A stretch of DNA of 64,000 nucleotides. Source: JAFDXJ01 sp039811225. Its GTDB lineage: Bacteria; Bacteroidota; Bacteroidia; Chitinophagales; Chitinophagaceae. The notes beneath the pieces are model-generated. The model worked only from the letters and a program-made list of their open reading frames with translations. It did no database searches and had not been told where the DNA came from. The stretch covers positions 1 through 64,000 of the forward strand of contig JBDHYG010000005.1 of the NCBI GenBank assembly GCA_039811225.1, read 5' to 3'. Both the position numbers and the translations under genes were made by a program. The first letter of the stretch is position 1. Each line of letters opens with the position of its first letter. Shown here in pieces: positions 45,441-54,680 of this stretch.

Positions 45441-47306
45441 TTATAACTGTGCTTCATACATCTCCGCATATACTTTTCCATTCCTGATCAGTTCTTCATG
45501 TGTTCCTGCTTCGACAATAGCTCCATCAGAGAGTACTATAATCTTATCTGCCTGGCGAATGGTAGCCAACCGATGAGCAATGATAATCACCGTACGCCCC
45601 GCCATTAAATTTTCCAGTCCCTCCATTACCAATTTTTCAGCATCCACATCAAGGGATGAGGTAGGTTCATCTAAAATCAGGATAGGTGCATTACGAATCA
45701 CGGCTCTTGCAATCCCTATCCGCTGTCGCTGGCCACCAGATAGTGTTACACCCCGCTCCCCGATTATGGTATCAAAGCCACCCGGTAGTTTGTCAATAAA
45801 TTCAATAGCATTAGCCATTCTCGCTGCTTCCCGGATTTCTTTTTCTGATGCTGTGGGTTTACCATAAGCAATATTTTCCCGGATCGTTCCATAAAACAAA
45901 ATGGTATCCTGCAACACAAAACCAATTTGTTCCCGCAGCCCGTCGATTGTAAAATCTGTTATATCCGTTCCGTCAATCAATATCCGGCCGGAAACAGGAT
46001 CGTAAAAGCGGGCGATCAGGCTTACAATGGTTGACTTACCACAACCGGTGGGCCCACAAATACCAATACGTTGCCCATGATGAATTTCCAGGTTAAAGTT
46101 TTTAATAACAGGTGTTCCCGGTTTATATGAAAAATGTACATTTTCAAAATGGATATCTCCTTGCAGGTGTCCCGGATGCAAGGCCGTTGATTTCTGTGGT
46201 ATAACTGTATCTGTTTTTAATATGGTTTCCACATTTTCCAGGGCAACGGTAACCTGTGCAATGGTACTCGTCATCTTTGCCAGGTCTTTTACCGGGCTAA
46301 AAAACCGGGCTATATACGAAATGAAAATAGTAAGCGCCCCGATGGTCATCACACCGTTTAATACTAAGCTGGCACCTCGCCAAAGTACAAATGCCGTGCA
46401 AATAGAAATGATGATTGCTACTACCGGTGATATGGAGGATTTCACTCGCCGGGCTTTCATGGCAGCATGGAGTGTTTTGATGCTCACCTGCCTAAGCTTG
46501 TCTTCTTCAAAATCTTCACGGCCATAGGCATTGACTGCCCGGATAGATTCCAATCCCTTTTGCATCACGATCAGCATATTCGTTTGATCCTTCCTTACTT
46601 CACGGGTTGCTTTTTTCATGGCCTTTTTAAAATGAGAAATAAAAAAAATTAAAAAAGGCGTAACTGCCAAGGCTACTAAAGTGAATTCCGGATCGAGATA
46701 AAACATAATGCCAATCATACCAATGATAGTCAGGCAATCAACGAGGATATTCAATAAGGTGGTAGAAGCAAAATCCTGTATCGTAGCCACATCCCCGGTA
46801 AGTGAACTCAACAAATTTCCTGTTTGATGGGAGTCATAATATGAAAGTGATAAATGTTGCAGGTGATGATACATTTTCCGGCGCAGGTCATTTGCTATAT
46901 ACTGCGCCACTTTTTCATTGTAATAATTATCGAGAAAACTTCCCAGTGCGCCCATAACCGTTATGGCAATATAACAGATTGCAGCTATGGCGGCTAACTG
47001 GTACATATCATGGTTTGGAAAAATGACATTCACCCATTGTAGCTTATCGGGTAATGGTTTATGATCCACCACATTATCCAATATAACTTTTAAAGGCCAT
47101 GGAATGGCCAGTCCCATCAGGGTTTCCAAAAGCATTCCGATGAGAATGATGGCAACATATTTTTTATAAGGACGGGCCAGGCTGATAGCCCAGGAAACAA
47201 GGCCGGTAAATGATTTTTTCTGCGATTTCGTTTCAGGCAAATAGCTTATGCTTTTTCTAATGGCATCTTGTGTTTTCTCTTCACGGATAATAGCCGGATT
47301 ATTCAT
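45441..47306 (-). CDS. ABC exporter, fused membrane and ATPase domains (MsbA/LmrA-like)
   Basis: A 621-aa half-transporter: six membrane helices (about residues 45-340) then a nucleotide-binding domain with Walker A GPTGCGKST, Q-loop GFVLQDTILF, signature LSGGQRQRIG, Walker B ILILDEPTSSLD and H-loop IIAHRL. It should work as a homodimer and export lipids, peptides or drugs. The phospholipase D-like gene is probably co-transcribed downstream. Confidence 0.93.
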   Translation of the reverse strand: MNNPAIIREEKTQDAIRKSISYLPETKSQKKSFTGLVSWAISLARPYKKYVAIILIGMLLETLMGLAIPWPLKVILDNVVDHKPLPDKLQWVNVIFPNHDMYQLAAIAAICYIAITVMGALGSFLDNYYNEKVAQYIANDLRRKMYHHLQHLSLSYYDSHQTGNLLSSLTGDVATIQDFASTTLLNILVDCLTIIGMIGIMFYLDPEFTLVALAVTPFLIFFISHFKKAMKKATREVRKDQTNMLIVMQKGLESIRAVNAYGREDFEEDKLRQVSIKTLHAAMKARRVKSSISPVVAIIISICTAFVLWRGASLVLNGVMTIGALTIFISYIARFFSPVKDLAKMTSTIAQVTVALENVETILKTDTVIPQKSTALHPGHLQGDIHFENVHFSYKPGTPVIKNFNLEIHHGQRIGICGPTGCGKSTIVSLIARFYDPVSGRILIDGTDITDFTIDGLREQIGFVLQDTILFYGTIRENIAYGKPTASEKEIREAARMANAIEFIDKLPGGFDTIIGERGVTLSGGQRQRIGIARAVIRNAPILILDEPTSSLDVDAEKLVMEGLENLMAGRTVIIIAHRLATIRQADKIIVLSDGAIVEAGTHEELIRNGKVYAEMYEAQL

Positions 47307-47561
47307 AAGAAAAAGTAATAATTGAGTTTGCTATTCAGTTAGTCATAAAATCCTTTCAAAATTTTGGCAATTTTATTAAAGCAATTAGTGCCAGGAGAGG
47401 TAATAACAACCTTCCAGGCCCGGATTCCCTTGCTAAAGGTAGAAGGAAAAATTTAAACGGACAATGAAATTCTCCCCTTGAATTTATCACAACTTTCCTA
47501 AAAAGAAGATTCTAAGGTCTTCATAACAAACCGGAAACAGGTGTTTTTCTTTTGTAAATGA
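47307..47561. other. Divergent intergenic region
   Basis: The 311-bp space between the divergent ABC exporter and AraC-type regulator genes. Apart from the promoter box at its end, I find only a weak 5-bp stem (TGGCA/TGCCA near 47370-47400). No RNA gene or small coding sequence is supported. Confidence 0.5.
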
Positions 47562-47569
47562 TAATTTTG
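47562..47569 (+). promoter_or_regulatory. -7 box for the CxxC-AraC regulator gene
   Basis: TAATTTTG is an exact TAnnTTTG match ending 48 nt before the ATG at 47618. Confidence 0.5.
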
Positions 47570-47617
47570 CTGTTAACCTGTTTGGATGAATAGGAAAATA
47601 CTTTAAAATCAATTTGC

Positions 47618-48178
47618 ATGAAGCTATACATAAAGCATATGGTCTGCAATCGCTGCATCATGGTGGTGCAACAAACGTTATCTAAACTGGGACTGAAGAC
47701 AAAAAACATTATCCTCGGTGAAGTGGAATTGGAAAAAGAACCATCTGCTAAAGAAAAAAAACAACTGGAAGATGCATTGGTGCCTTTGGGTTTTGAATTG
47801 ATTGATGATAAGAAAAGCAGGATTATTGAAAAAATAAAAAATATTATTATTAATCAGATTCACCACCGGGAAGATGAAATAAAAACAAACCTTTCAGTAG
47901 TACTAAGTAAGGAATTGCACCACGATTATAATTATCTATCCAATTTGTTCTCCGAGGTGGAAGGCACCACTATTGAAAAATATTTCATTGCACAAAAAAT
48001 TGAAAAGGTAAAAGAGTTGTTGGTGTATGATGAACTTTCCCTGAGTGAAATTGCCTTCAGATTGAATTATTCCAGTGTTGCCTATTTAAGCAACCAGTTT
48101 AAAAAAGTAACCGGTCTTACACCGAGTCATTTCAAAAAAATTGGAATGGAGAAAAGAAAACCATTGGATGAGGTGTGA
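47618..48178 (+). CDS. AraC-type regulator with N-terminal HMA-like CxxC head
   Basis: A 186-aa regulator. Residues 1 to about 65 resemble a small ferredoxin-like (HMA-type) domain, with the metal-binding-like string HMVCNRC (His7, Met8, Cys10, Cys13) and the closing ALVPLGFELIDD strand. Residues about 85-180 are an AraC double helix-turn-helix: YLSNLFSEVEGTTIEKYFIAQKIEKVKELL and LSEIAFRLNYSSVAYLSNQFKKVTGLTPSHFKK. The architecture suggests direct metal sensing, most likely copper given the copper operon about 6.5 kb downstream; target and metal are inferences. Confidence 0.82.
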   Translation: MKLYIKHMVCNRCIMVVQQTLSKLGLKTKNIILGEVELEKEPSAKEKKQLEDALVPLGFELIDDKKSRIIEKIKNIIINQIHHREDEIKTNLSVVLSKELHHDYNYLSNLFSEVEGTTIEKYFIAQKIEKVKELLVYDELSLSEIAFRLNYSSVAYLSNQFKKVTGLTPSHFKKIGMEKRKPLDEV

Positions 48179-48250
48179 AATGGCACATAGTTTTGCTATG
48201 GGAACTAACCTGGTGTTTTGTTCACTCGGCTTAATGACATTGGAATATTT

Positions 48251-48712
48251 TTATTCGCTTTTGTTGGCCTCCATCAGCGTTTTCATGTTCAAATTAAAGG
48301 CGGAAAGTTTTTTGCCTATGCCTGCGAAAAATTCAATATCGGCATTTTCTACTTTAGTGAGCGCCGTTTGTAATACTTTTTTTCCGGTTGCCGTCAGCAT
48401 TACAATTTTTGCCCTGGTGTCGGTTCCGTGCTCCTGCCGGGTGATTAATTTTTTTGCCTGCAGGGTGCGCAATACTTTAGACACCATCATCCGGTCGAAG
48501 TTGTTCAGGTTGGCAATTTCAACCTGCGTTACCTCCGCGCTTTTATTAGTGAGCCAGGCAATGGTAGCCAGCAAAATAAATTGCGTGTGGGTTAAACCCA
48601 ACGGATCTAATGTTTTTTTTAGTTTGCGTTGCCATAGCAAAGTGAGCTGTCCCAACAAATACCCCGGGCTACTTTCGGGATTTTCAAAAATGAAATTAAT
48701 TTTATCAGGCAT
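48251..48712 (-). CDS. MarR-family transcriptional regulator
   Basis: A 153-aa winged-helix repressor. The helix run GLTHTQFILLATIAWL, the recognition region VTQVEIANLNNFDRMMVSKVLRTLQAKKLITR and wing QEHGTDTRAKIVMLTATGKKVL are typical. The start ATG lies inside the end of the upstream EVE-domain gene (8-nt overlap), so translation is coupled and the regulator is the last gene of a VOC-EVE-MarR operon. Ligand unknown. Confidence 0.9.
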   Translation of the reverse strand: MPDKINFIFENPESSPGYLLGQLTLLWQRKLKKTLDPLGLTHTQFILLATIAWLTNKSAEVTQVEIANLNNFDRMMVSKVLRTLQAKKLITRQEHGTDTRAKIVMLTATGKKVLQTALTKVENADIEFFAGIGKKLSAFNLNMKTLMEANKSE

Positions 48713-49145
48713 ATTCTTCTTCCAGCATTTTTGACGAAATTAATTTAAAATCATGTTCCTTGATTTCAAAGAAACCGAACCGGAAAGGATAACCCCAACT
48801 TTTCTTGTTGCGTATGAAATCCAAATCATTAATCAATGGAATAATTGAAATGTCTTGACTTTCATAAAACTCAATGTTTCGCCTGAAAGGGCAAAAGCCG
48901 GCAGTCATTTGAAACGGATACACTTCATCATCTTTTACTGTTCCAATGGCAGTAAATTCCTGGCATTTTTCGGGTTTGCCAAAACTTTGCTTACCTGAAT
49001 AGTAAATTACAAAATCTCCTTTACACATCCTTTTCAATGGCGATGCTTTTCCGTGACAGGCCTGTGCAATGCCTTCGGCAATACCTGTTTTAACGTGGTC
49101 TTTAGATGCCACGATAATCCAATATTTTATTTCTTTGGTTTTCAT
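48705..49145 (-). CDS. EVE-domain protein
   Basis: A 146-aa EVE (PUA-like) protein: KYWIIVASKDHVKTGIAEGIAQACHGK at the N-terminus, then LKRMCKGDFVIYYSGKQ and FTAIGTVKDDEVYPFQ. EVE domains are thought to read modified bases in DNA or RNA. The ATG at 49145 is preferred over a longer reading because the domain starts there and it falls 7 nt after the VOC gene stop. It overlaps the MarR gene by 8 nt. Confidence 0.87.
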   Translation of the reverse strand: MKTKEIKYWIIVASKDHVKTGIAEGIAQACHGKASPLKRMCKGDFVIYYSGKQSFGKPEKCQEFTAIGTVKDDEVYPFQMTAGFCPFRRNIEFYESQDISIIPLINDLDFIRNKKSWGYPFRFGFFEIKEHDFKLISSKMLEEEYA

Positions 49146-49152
49146 AGTGTGG

Positions 49153-49518
49153 TTATTTATTGGGTTGTATAAAAGTAAATACATAACCATCGGGGTCTTT
49201 TACCAACAGCGTTTTGCCGAAAGGCGTTTGATTGATGGCTCCTAAAACGGGAACGGATTTTTGTTCAAATTCATCTTTCAGTTTTTCAATACTGCCGTCA
49301 ATGGCAAACCAAATAGAAGTACCGACGCCTAATTCTTTGTTGTCTATATTGCCAATTGGCTTTCTGATAGCAAAACTTGCTTCGCCTTTATCGTACTTAA
49401 AAGCAACCGCATCGGGATTTCTTATTTCTATGGCTTCAAAGCCAGGTTTCGTAGTGTAGAATTTTTTGGATGCTTCTAAATTTCTTACCTGGAGAGATGC
49501 AAATTCTAATCGTCTCAT
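49153..49518 (-). CDS. VOC-family (glyoxalase/bleomycin-resistance-like) protein
   Basis: A 121-aa single VOC module: LEFASLQVRNLEASKKFYTTKPGFEAIEIRNP at the start and GKTLLVKDPDGYVFTFIQPNK at the end, a normal paired beta-alpha-beta fold that dimerises to form a metal site. The substrate is not readable. The ATG at 49518 is chosen over a longer hydrophobic reading upstream. First gene of a three-gene unit with EVE and MarR; a one-mismatch -7 box (TATCTTTA on the minus strand) lies upstream. Confidence 0.87.
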   Translation of the reverse strand: MRRLEFASLQVRNLEASKKFYTTKPGFEAIEIRNPDAVAFKYDKGEASFAIRKPIGNIDNKELGVGTSIWFAIDGSIEKLKDEFEQKSVPVLGAINQTPFGKTLLVKDPDGYVFTFIQPNK

Positions 49519-49651
49519 GGTGTAAATTTTTATTGTTGTTGTAAAGATAATATACACGACAACAATAAACAAATATTTTTTTTCGTTCTTCCAAAATTTC
49601 TTTCTTTTGAATAAGGATAACTATTGATTATCAAAAAATGAGAATACCAAA

Positions 49652-52600
49652 ATGAAAAAAATTATTTGCACATCAATTTCCTGCCTGTTAACCACATTTA
49701 TTACATGCCAGCTCTATGCACAAAGTGGTAAAGTCCTTGTATTAAATGGCACAAGCCAGTATATGACAGTTAGCAACCATGCTGATTTGAATATTTCATC
49801 CAGTAAAACCATTACCTGTTGGATAAAAACGACCTCCACGCAAGCCAATTCCCGCGTATTTGCAAAACGCTCCAACCAGACCGGCACGAATACCTCCATT
49901 CCAGGTACCACAGGTACCGGTTATGAACTTTTTTTGAAGGGTGGTACTGCACCTGGTAGTTTTGTTGGGGGGAATGCAAGGAGCACAACAGGTGCAAATT
50001 TAGCCACACCATATACTACAATCGGGATCAATGATGGTTTATGGCATCACCTGGCATTTGTATTTGACAATAGCAGTGCCGTTAAAAAAACGTATGTATA
50101 TATTGATGGCGGAAATAAGGCACAAACCATAACCGGCACTTCCACCTCAAATGATTTTTCGAATGCTGTTAACCTGGTCATAGGTGCAGCATCTGATGCC
50201 AGCAATAAATTTAATGGAAGCATGGATAATGTCAGGATATGGAATGTTGGCCTGACACAGAATCTGATACAGGTAGATATGACAACCCAAATCAATGGCC
50301 CGGTCCCTCACCTGTTGGCAGCCTGGGATTTTGAAAATTGTAATGGGGCCAATGTACCGGATATTTCCGGCAATAATCATCCAGGTACCCTGGTAGGGAA
50401 TCCATCGATAAAAAACGCGTTTAATATGGCAGCCAGCTTTGATGGCATTGATGATTACATGTCAGTCCCCGATCATGCAGACCTGAATATTGATGCTGGT
50501 GAAAATTTTACAATTACAGCAAAGCTTAAAACAGGAGACTATGGAAAAAATATTTTAAATAAAAAAGGGAAAAAAGCAACTGCTAAGTCAGGTTATATAT
50601 TCCTGAATAAGGATGTCCCGGGAGGGCAATTCAAAGCAACATTACGCAGTACAACCGGGGTGAATGCCGGCCCCCCTTTTGGTAATACCAACATCACCGA
50701 TAACAAATGGCATCACTTGGCAATGGTTGTTAATGTATCCAATCATACATGCCAAATATATGTAGATGGGATCCTGGAAAAAACCAAAACAAATAATGCT
50801 ATTGGCAATGAAAGCTTTGCAAATACAGCCCAACTACTCATTGGTACAAATTTTAATAAAACGAAATTTTTAAATGGACAGGTGGACGATATCCATTTCT
50901 GGTCAAAAGCATTGTCGGAAGCAGAAGTACAAAATGATATGTCATCTACTCTTTCAGGCAATGAACCGGATTTACTGGCAGCATGGGATTTTGAGAATGT
51001 AACCGACACCTTGGTACCTGATATAAGCGGGCATAATCATACTGGAACTTTATCGAATGGAGCAAACCTGGTTGCCCGTAATAATGATATGATTTTACTG
51101 GGAACCAATTTGACTCAAACGGAATTGCCAACCGGGAAAGGCCAAACAAATCAACGCATCCTATCACTCAACATTCGGACCAATGGTACTGCCTATCCAT
51201 TAAATTTGAACAACCTGCAATTATCATTAAATGGTACAACGAATATCAACGATGTGACTGCCATAAAAATTTATTATACCGGAGCAGCAGATAGATTTAA
51301 TACTAATACACTTTTTGCAACCACCCAACCGGGTTCCGGTATCCTGACAGCATCAGGGAACCAGCCATTGAATATGGGTAATAACTATTTTTGGATTGCC
51401 TATGATATTAATAGCAATGCACCAGAAGGGAACTTAGTAGATGCAACCTGTGAATCGATTAAATTAAGTGGCCAGGATATTCTTATTTCTCCATCGGTAG
51501 TTGCCGGATCCAGAACTATTCTCTTAACGAATACATTATTATTCTCTCCGGGGGATTATGGTTCATCCAACTATAGAATCCCGGCAATCATAACTGCTGC
51601 GGATGGTTCTTTGGTTACTGTAACGGATAAACGTTGGAATGGCCCCGGCGATTTATCAGCAAAGATTGACCCGGTAGTACGTCGTAGTACTGATGGTGGC
51701 ATTACCTGGTCAGCACCTGTAACCATTGCTAATTTTGGCAATTCATCCGGTGCCGGGGATGCTTCCTTGGTGCTTGATAAAAATACAGGAGATCTCATTT
51801 GTCTTTTATCTGCTGATATAGGTTTTTTTGCATCCACACATGCAAACCCAAGTAAAGTCTTATTGGTTCGTAGTTCTGATAATGGAATAACCTGGCAAAA
51901 CCCGGTAGATATTACCAGCCAGATTTATGCCAATCACCCCGGTTGGAAAGGTTTATTCGTAGCTTCAGGAAGAACACACCAATTGAGAGATGGCACCTTA
52001 ATAGGGGCTATTGCAGTACGGGAAAATGTAGCCGGAAATGAACATATTGATGACTACATGATATTAAGCTCCGATGGAGGTATTACCTGGACTACTGCAC
52101 CGGGAAGAGCAGAATTAGATGGTGATGAAGCGAAAGTGGTTGAATTGAATAATGGGAATATTATGATGAGTATTCGTAATACAGGCACACGTCGTTTTAA
52201 TGTTACCACAGATAGAGGTGCTACCTGGGGCACTGCGTATAATCAGCCTGCTATACTTGACCCAAATTGCAATGGCGATTTTATACGATATACATCTACA
52301 CTGGATGGTTATGATAAGAATAGATTATTGCATTCCATTCCCTATAATTCCAGTCAAAGGCAAAATGTATCTGTATTAATGAGTACCGATGAAGGAGTAA
52401 CCTGGCCAATTCAAAAAACTATTTTTCCGGGCGCTTCTGCATACTCCAGCCTAACCATTCTCCCGGATGGCACCATTGGCTTATATTATGAAAATGGTGA
52501 ATACGGAGATATTTATGATATGTATTTTGTACGATTTAGTTTAGATTGGTTATCCAATGGAACCGATATCTATTCACCACCTAATAATTTGAATAAATCA

Positions 52601-52960
52601 ATTTTAAATAAAACAAATAATCAATCTAAAAATGGGCAAGGCCTGTCTTCCGGTGCTTCAACTATATCGGATAGTTTATTATCCATTAACGCACAACAAG
52701 CATTATTGCATGATCAGGGTTTATCCGGATTTTCCATCCAGGTAAGGCCCAATCCAAGTGCATCTACATTTATGCTTTCAATTTTAGGTAATTCGAAACC
52801 CGCACAAGTAAGGATTTTTGATATGCAGGGAAAACTTATACAACAATTTAAAAATGTGAACAGCTCAATTTCGTTTGGCGAAGGATGGAAAGCAGGGAAT
52901 TACCTGGTTGAAGTCATGTTGGGTAACAATAAGAAAACAATTATGCTTGAAAAATTATAA
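49652..52960 (+). CDS. Exo-alpha-sialidase (GH33) with two LamG domains and T9SS sorting tail
   Basis: A 1102-aa secreted enzyme. Order: signal peptide (1-23); two LamG-like jelly-roll domains (about 27-240 and 255-465; both carry a WHHLA motif and a VYIDG/IYVDG strand); a BNR-associated N-domain (about 480-625); a six-bladed sialidase (about 635-985); and a C-terminal T9SS sorting domain (about 1030-1102; RPNPSASTF, VRIFDMQGKLI). The catalytic set looks complete: YRIP Arg, Asp in GPGDL, MSIRN Arg, RQNVSV Arg and AYSSL Tyr. Five Asp boxes (SxDxGxxW type) are present. A five-codon reading frame (49638-49655) overlaps the start. Cleaves terminal sialic acid from host or environmental glycans; no sialic acid catabolic genes are nearby. 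Confidence 0.9.
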   Translation: MKKIICTSISCLLTTFITCQLYAQSGKVLVLNGTSQYMTVSNHADLNISSSKTITCWIKTTSTQANSRVFAKRSNQTGTNTSIPGTTGTGYELFLKGGTAPGSFVGGNARSTTGANLATPYTTIGINDGLWHHLAFVFDNSSAVKKTYVYIDGGNKAQTITGTSTSNDFSNAVNLVIGAASDASNKFNGSMDNVRIWNVGLTQNLIQVDMTTQINGPVPHLLAAWDFENCNGANVPDISGNNHPGTLVGNPSIKNAFNMAASFDGIDDYMSVPDHADLNIDAGENFTITAKLKTGDYGKNILNKKGKKATAKSGYIFLNKDVPGGQFKATLRSTTGVNAGPPFGNTNITDNKWHHLAMVVNVSNHTCQIYVDGILEKTKTNNAIGNESFANTAQLLIGTNFNKTKFLNGQVDDIHFWSKALSEAEVQNDMSSTLSGNEPDLLAAWDFENVTDTLVPDISGHNHTGTLSNGANLVARNNDMILLGTNLTQTELPTGKGQTNQRILSLNIRTNGTAYPLNLNNLQLSLNGTTNINDVTAIKIYYTGAADRFNTNTLFATTQPGSGILTASGNQPLNMGNNYFWIAYDINSNAPEGNLVDATCESIKLSGQDILISPSVVAGSRTILLTNTLLFSPGDYGSSNYRIPAIITAADGSLVTVTDKRWNGPGDLSAKIDPVVRRSTDGGITWSAPVTIANFGNSSGAGDASLVLDKNTGDLICLLSADIGFFASTHANPSKVLLVRSSDNGITWQNPVDITSQIYANHPGWKGLFVASGRTHQLRDGTLIGAIAVRENVAGNEHIDDYMILSSDGGITWTTAPGRAELDGDEAKVVELNNGNIMMSIRNTGTRRFNVTTDRGATWGTAYNQPAILDPNCNGDFIRYTSTLDGYDKNRLLHSIPYNSSQRQNVSVLMSTDEGVTWPIQKTIFPGASAYSSLTILPDGTIGLYYENGEYGDIYDMYFVRFSLDWLSNGTDIYSPPNNLNKSILNKTNNQSKNGQGLSSGASTISDSLLSINAQQALLHDQGLSGFSIQVRPNPSASTFMLSILGNSKPAQVRIFDMQGKLIQQFKNVNSSISFGEGWKAGNYLVEVMLGNNKKTIMLEKL

Positions 52961-53164
52961 ATCCCGGAAAGATTTAATTTCAACAGGGGAAGCCACCAGG
53001 TGATTAATTCAATTTAAGTACGACCCGGTGGCATTTGCACAAATTCCTGGAGATAGAGCATCAGCGAATTTTCATGCAGGAAAAATCTTTGTCCAATATA
53101 AAACTTCTTTAAACTATGGCTTAAATTTTGATATTGTTTGAAATACTTCAACAATGATAAAGTC

Positions 53165-54529
53165 ATGATGCGTCGGTTGGTGTTTTTATTGTCACCCTTG
53201 TTGTGTTGTATCACGTTAAATTGTTCATCGCAGGCTAAATTGAACGGTGTATATGCTGGTAGTGATTTCTTATATTCTCCGTATGGTATGCAACGATATG
53301 ACTATTCATTTTATTTCCGCCCCGATGGTAGCTTCTGCGATGAATTGGAAAAGCCCGATTGGCAAACAAAAGTGAACGGTACATATACAATAAATGGAAA
53401 TGAATTGACTTTAAAATATAGCAACACAGGTAAAATAAATAAGATGACCATCCAACCGGATGGCTACTTGTTTGATGGCAGCTATTCACTTTTTAAATTC
53501 GATATAGTAAATTCTATACCTGCGATCAGTTTTAATTTTATTACTGCTTCAGGTGGTGGAGGCATTGGCACAGGTTTACCTTATGCCGGAGGTACAGGCC
53601 GCAACTATCTTACTTTCGATGGCAAAGGGCATTTCAGCCATTCGTCCTTTGGCTCCGCATCTGTAGTGAGCGATATATATACACATGGTAGCACCACTTC
53701 ATTCAAAGGAGATGGTGAATACAGTATAAGACAAAGTGTGCTGGCCCTGCATTATAAGGATGGAAAGTCAATAACCAGGAGTTTTTTCTTCAGCCCGGGC
53801 AAAACGGGAATGGCCCTGATCAACGGCAGCATTTATTATGAAGTAAAAACAGATAATGAGCAGGAAACAACAAATCAAAATAGCGATAACTCCATAAACA
53901 ATAAGGAAGAAAATACTGAAAGTGAAACAACTGCTATTTCCATCTTGCAAAATGCGCACGAAATGCATGGTGGTAAAGCATTAGATAATATGAAAACAGC
54001 CCGTTTACAAGGGACTGCCGGCACTACCGGGTTTATCATGCTGCTTGACCTGGTAAATCAAAAAATACGCGTTGAATTTTATACAAATGGACAACGCAAT
54101 GCCATAGACCAATTAGAAGGAAATACTGGCTGGCATTGGGCAAACGGTAAAACCGCTCCTCTTCCGGGATCGCGTATTAATGAACTAAAATCCATCCTGA
54201 AAACAGGTATTTTAGGCTTGCGCACAGATTTGTTGAAAAATATTACCATTCTAAAATTAAAAGATGAAAATGATGGTATGCATTCCGTACTGGTCCGAAT
54301 CAACGGGCAGGAATACGCATGGATATTTGATGCAAAAAACCGGTTGTCAGGAGAAGTGTCCAAACAAAATGGTATCGTCCAGAGTAGTAATTTTACAGAT
54401 TTCCGTTCTGTTAACGGTATTTTATTACCGTTTTCAACCAAAGAAAAACGAGGTAAAGAATCATATACAATTACCTATTCTTCCATCACTATCAATCCTG
54501 TATTGACGGAAGCTGACTGGAAAAAATAA
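53165..54529 (+). CDS. Two-module lipoprotein of unknown function
   Basis: A 454-aa lipoprotein (lipobox TLNC, Cys about 20). Residues about 25-225 form a beta-rich domain with a Gly-rich patch (ASGGGGIGTGLPYAGGTG). A Glu/Asn/Thr-rich linker (about 228-260) leads to a second module (about 262-450) starting ILQNAHEMHGGKALDNMKTARLQG. That opening resembles the LolA/outer-membrane-lipoprotein-sorting-like modules found at the C-termini of some Bacteroidota proteins. The ATG at 53165 starts the signal peptide; the in-frame TTG at 53138 is less likely. Function not assigned. Confidence 0.7.
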   Translation: MMRRLVFLLSPLLCCITLNCSSQAKLNGVYAGSDFLYSPYGMQRYDYSFYFRPDGSFCDELEKPDWQTKVNGTYTINGNELTLKYSNTGKINKMTIQPDGYLFDGSYSLFKFDIVNSIPAISFNFITASGGGGIGTGLPYAGGTGRNYLTFDGKGHFSHSSFGSASVVSDIYTHGSTTSFKGDGEYSIRQSVLALHYKDGKSITRSFFFSPGKTGMALINGSIYYEVKTDNEQETTNQNSDNSINNKEENTESETTAISILQNAHEMHGGKALDNMKTARLQGTAGTTGFIMLLDLVNQKIRVEFYTNGQRNAIDQLEGNTGWHWANGKTAPLPGSRINELKSILKTGILGLRTDLLKNITILKLKDENDGMHSVLVRINGQEYAWIFDAKNRLSGEVSKQNGIVQSSNFTDFRSVNGILLPFSTKEKRGKESYTITYSSITINPVLTEADWKK

Positions 54530-54680
54530 ACTGAGTTTTAGAACCCTTCAAAACGACTGATCTTTTATAACTTAAAATATTGGTAGCTGCCTATCACTAT
54601 TACGACACGGAAAAGCAAATCCCAGCTAACGTGTAAATCTTACAAATCAATTCCATAAAACCGTAACAATCCCCTTCCCT

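Noticed and set aside
48141..48734. Long plus-strand reading frame opposite the MarR gene
   Set aside because: It is antisense to a clear MarR protein, has no family features, and starts inside the AraC-type gene.
52992..53032. Inverted repeat GCCACC / GGTGGC after the sialidase gene
   Set aside because: The loop is about 29 nt with a mismatch in any extension and no T run follows, so it is not a convincing terminator or operator.
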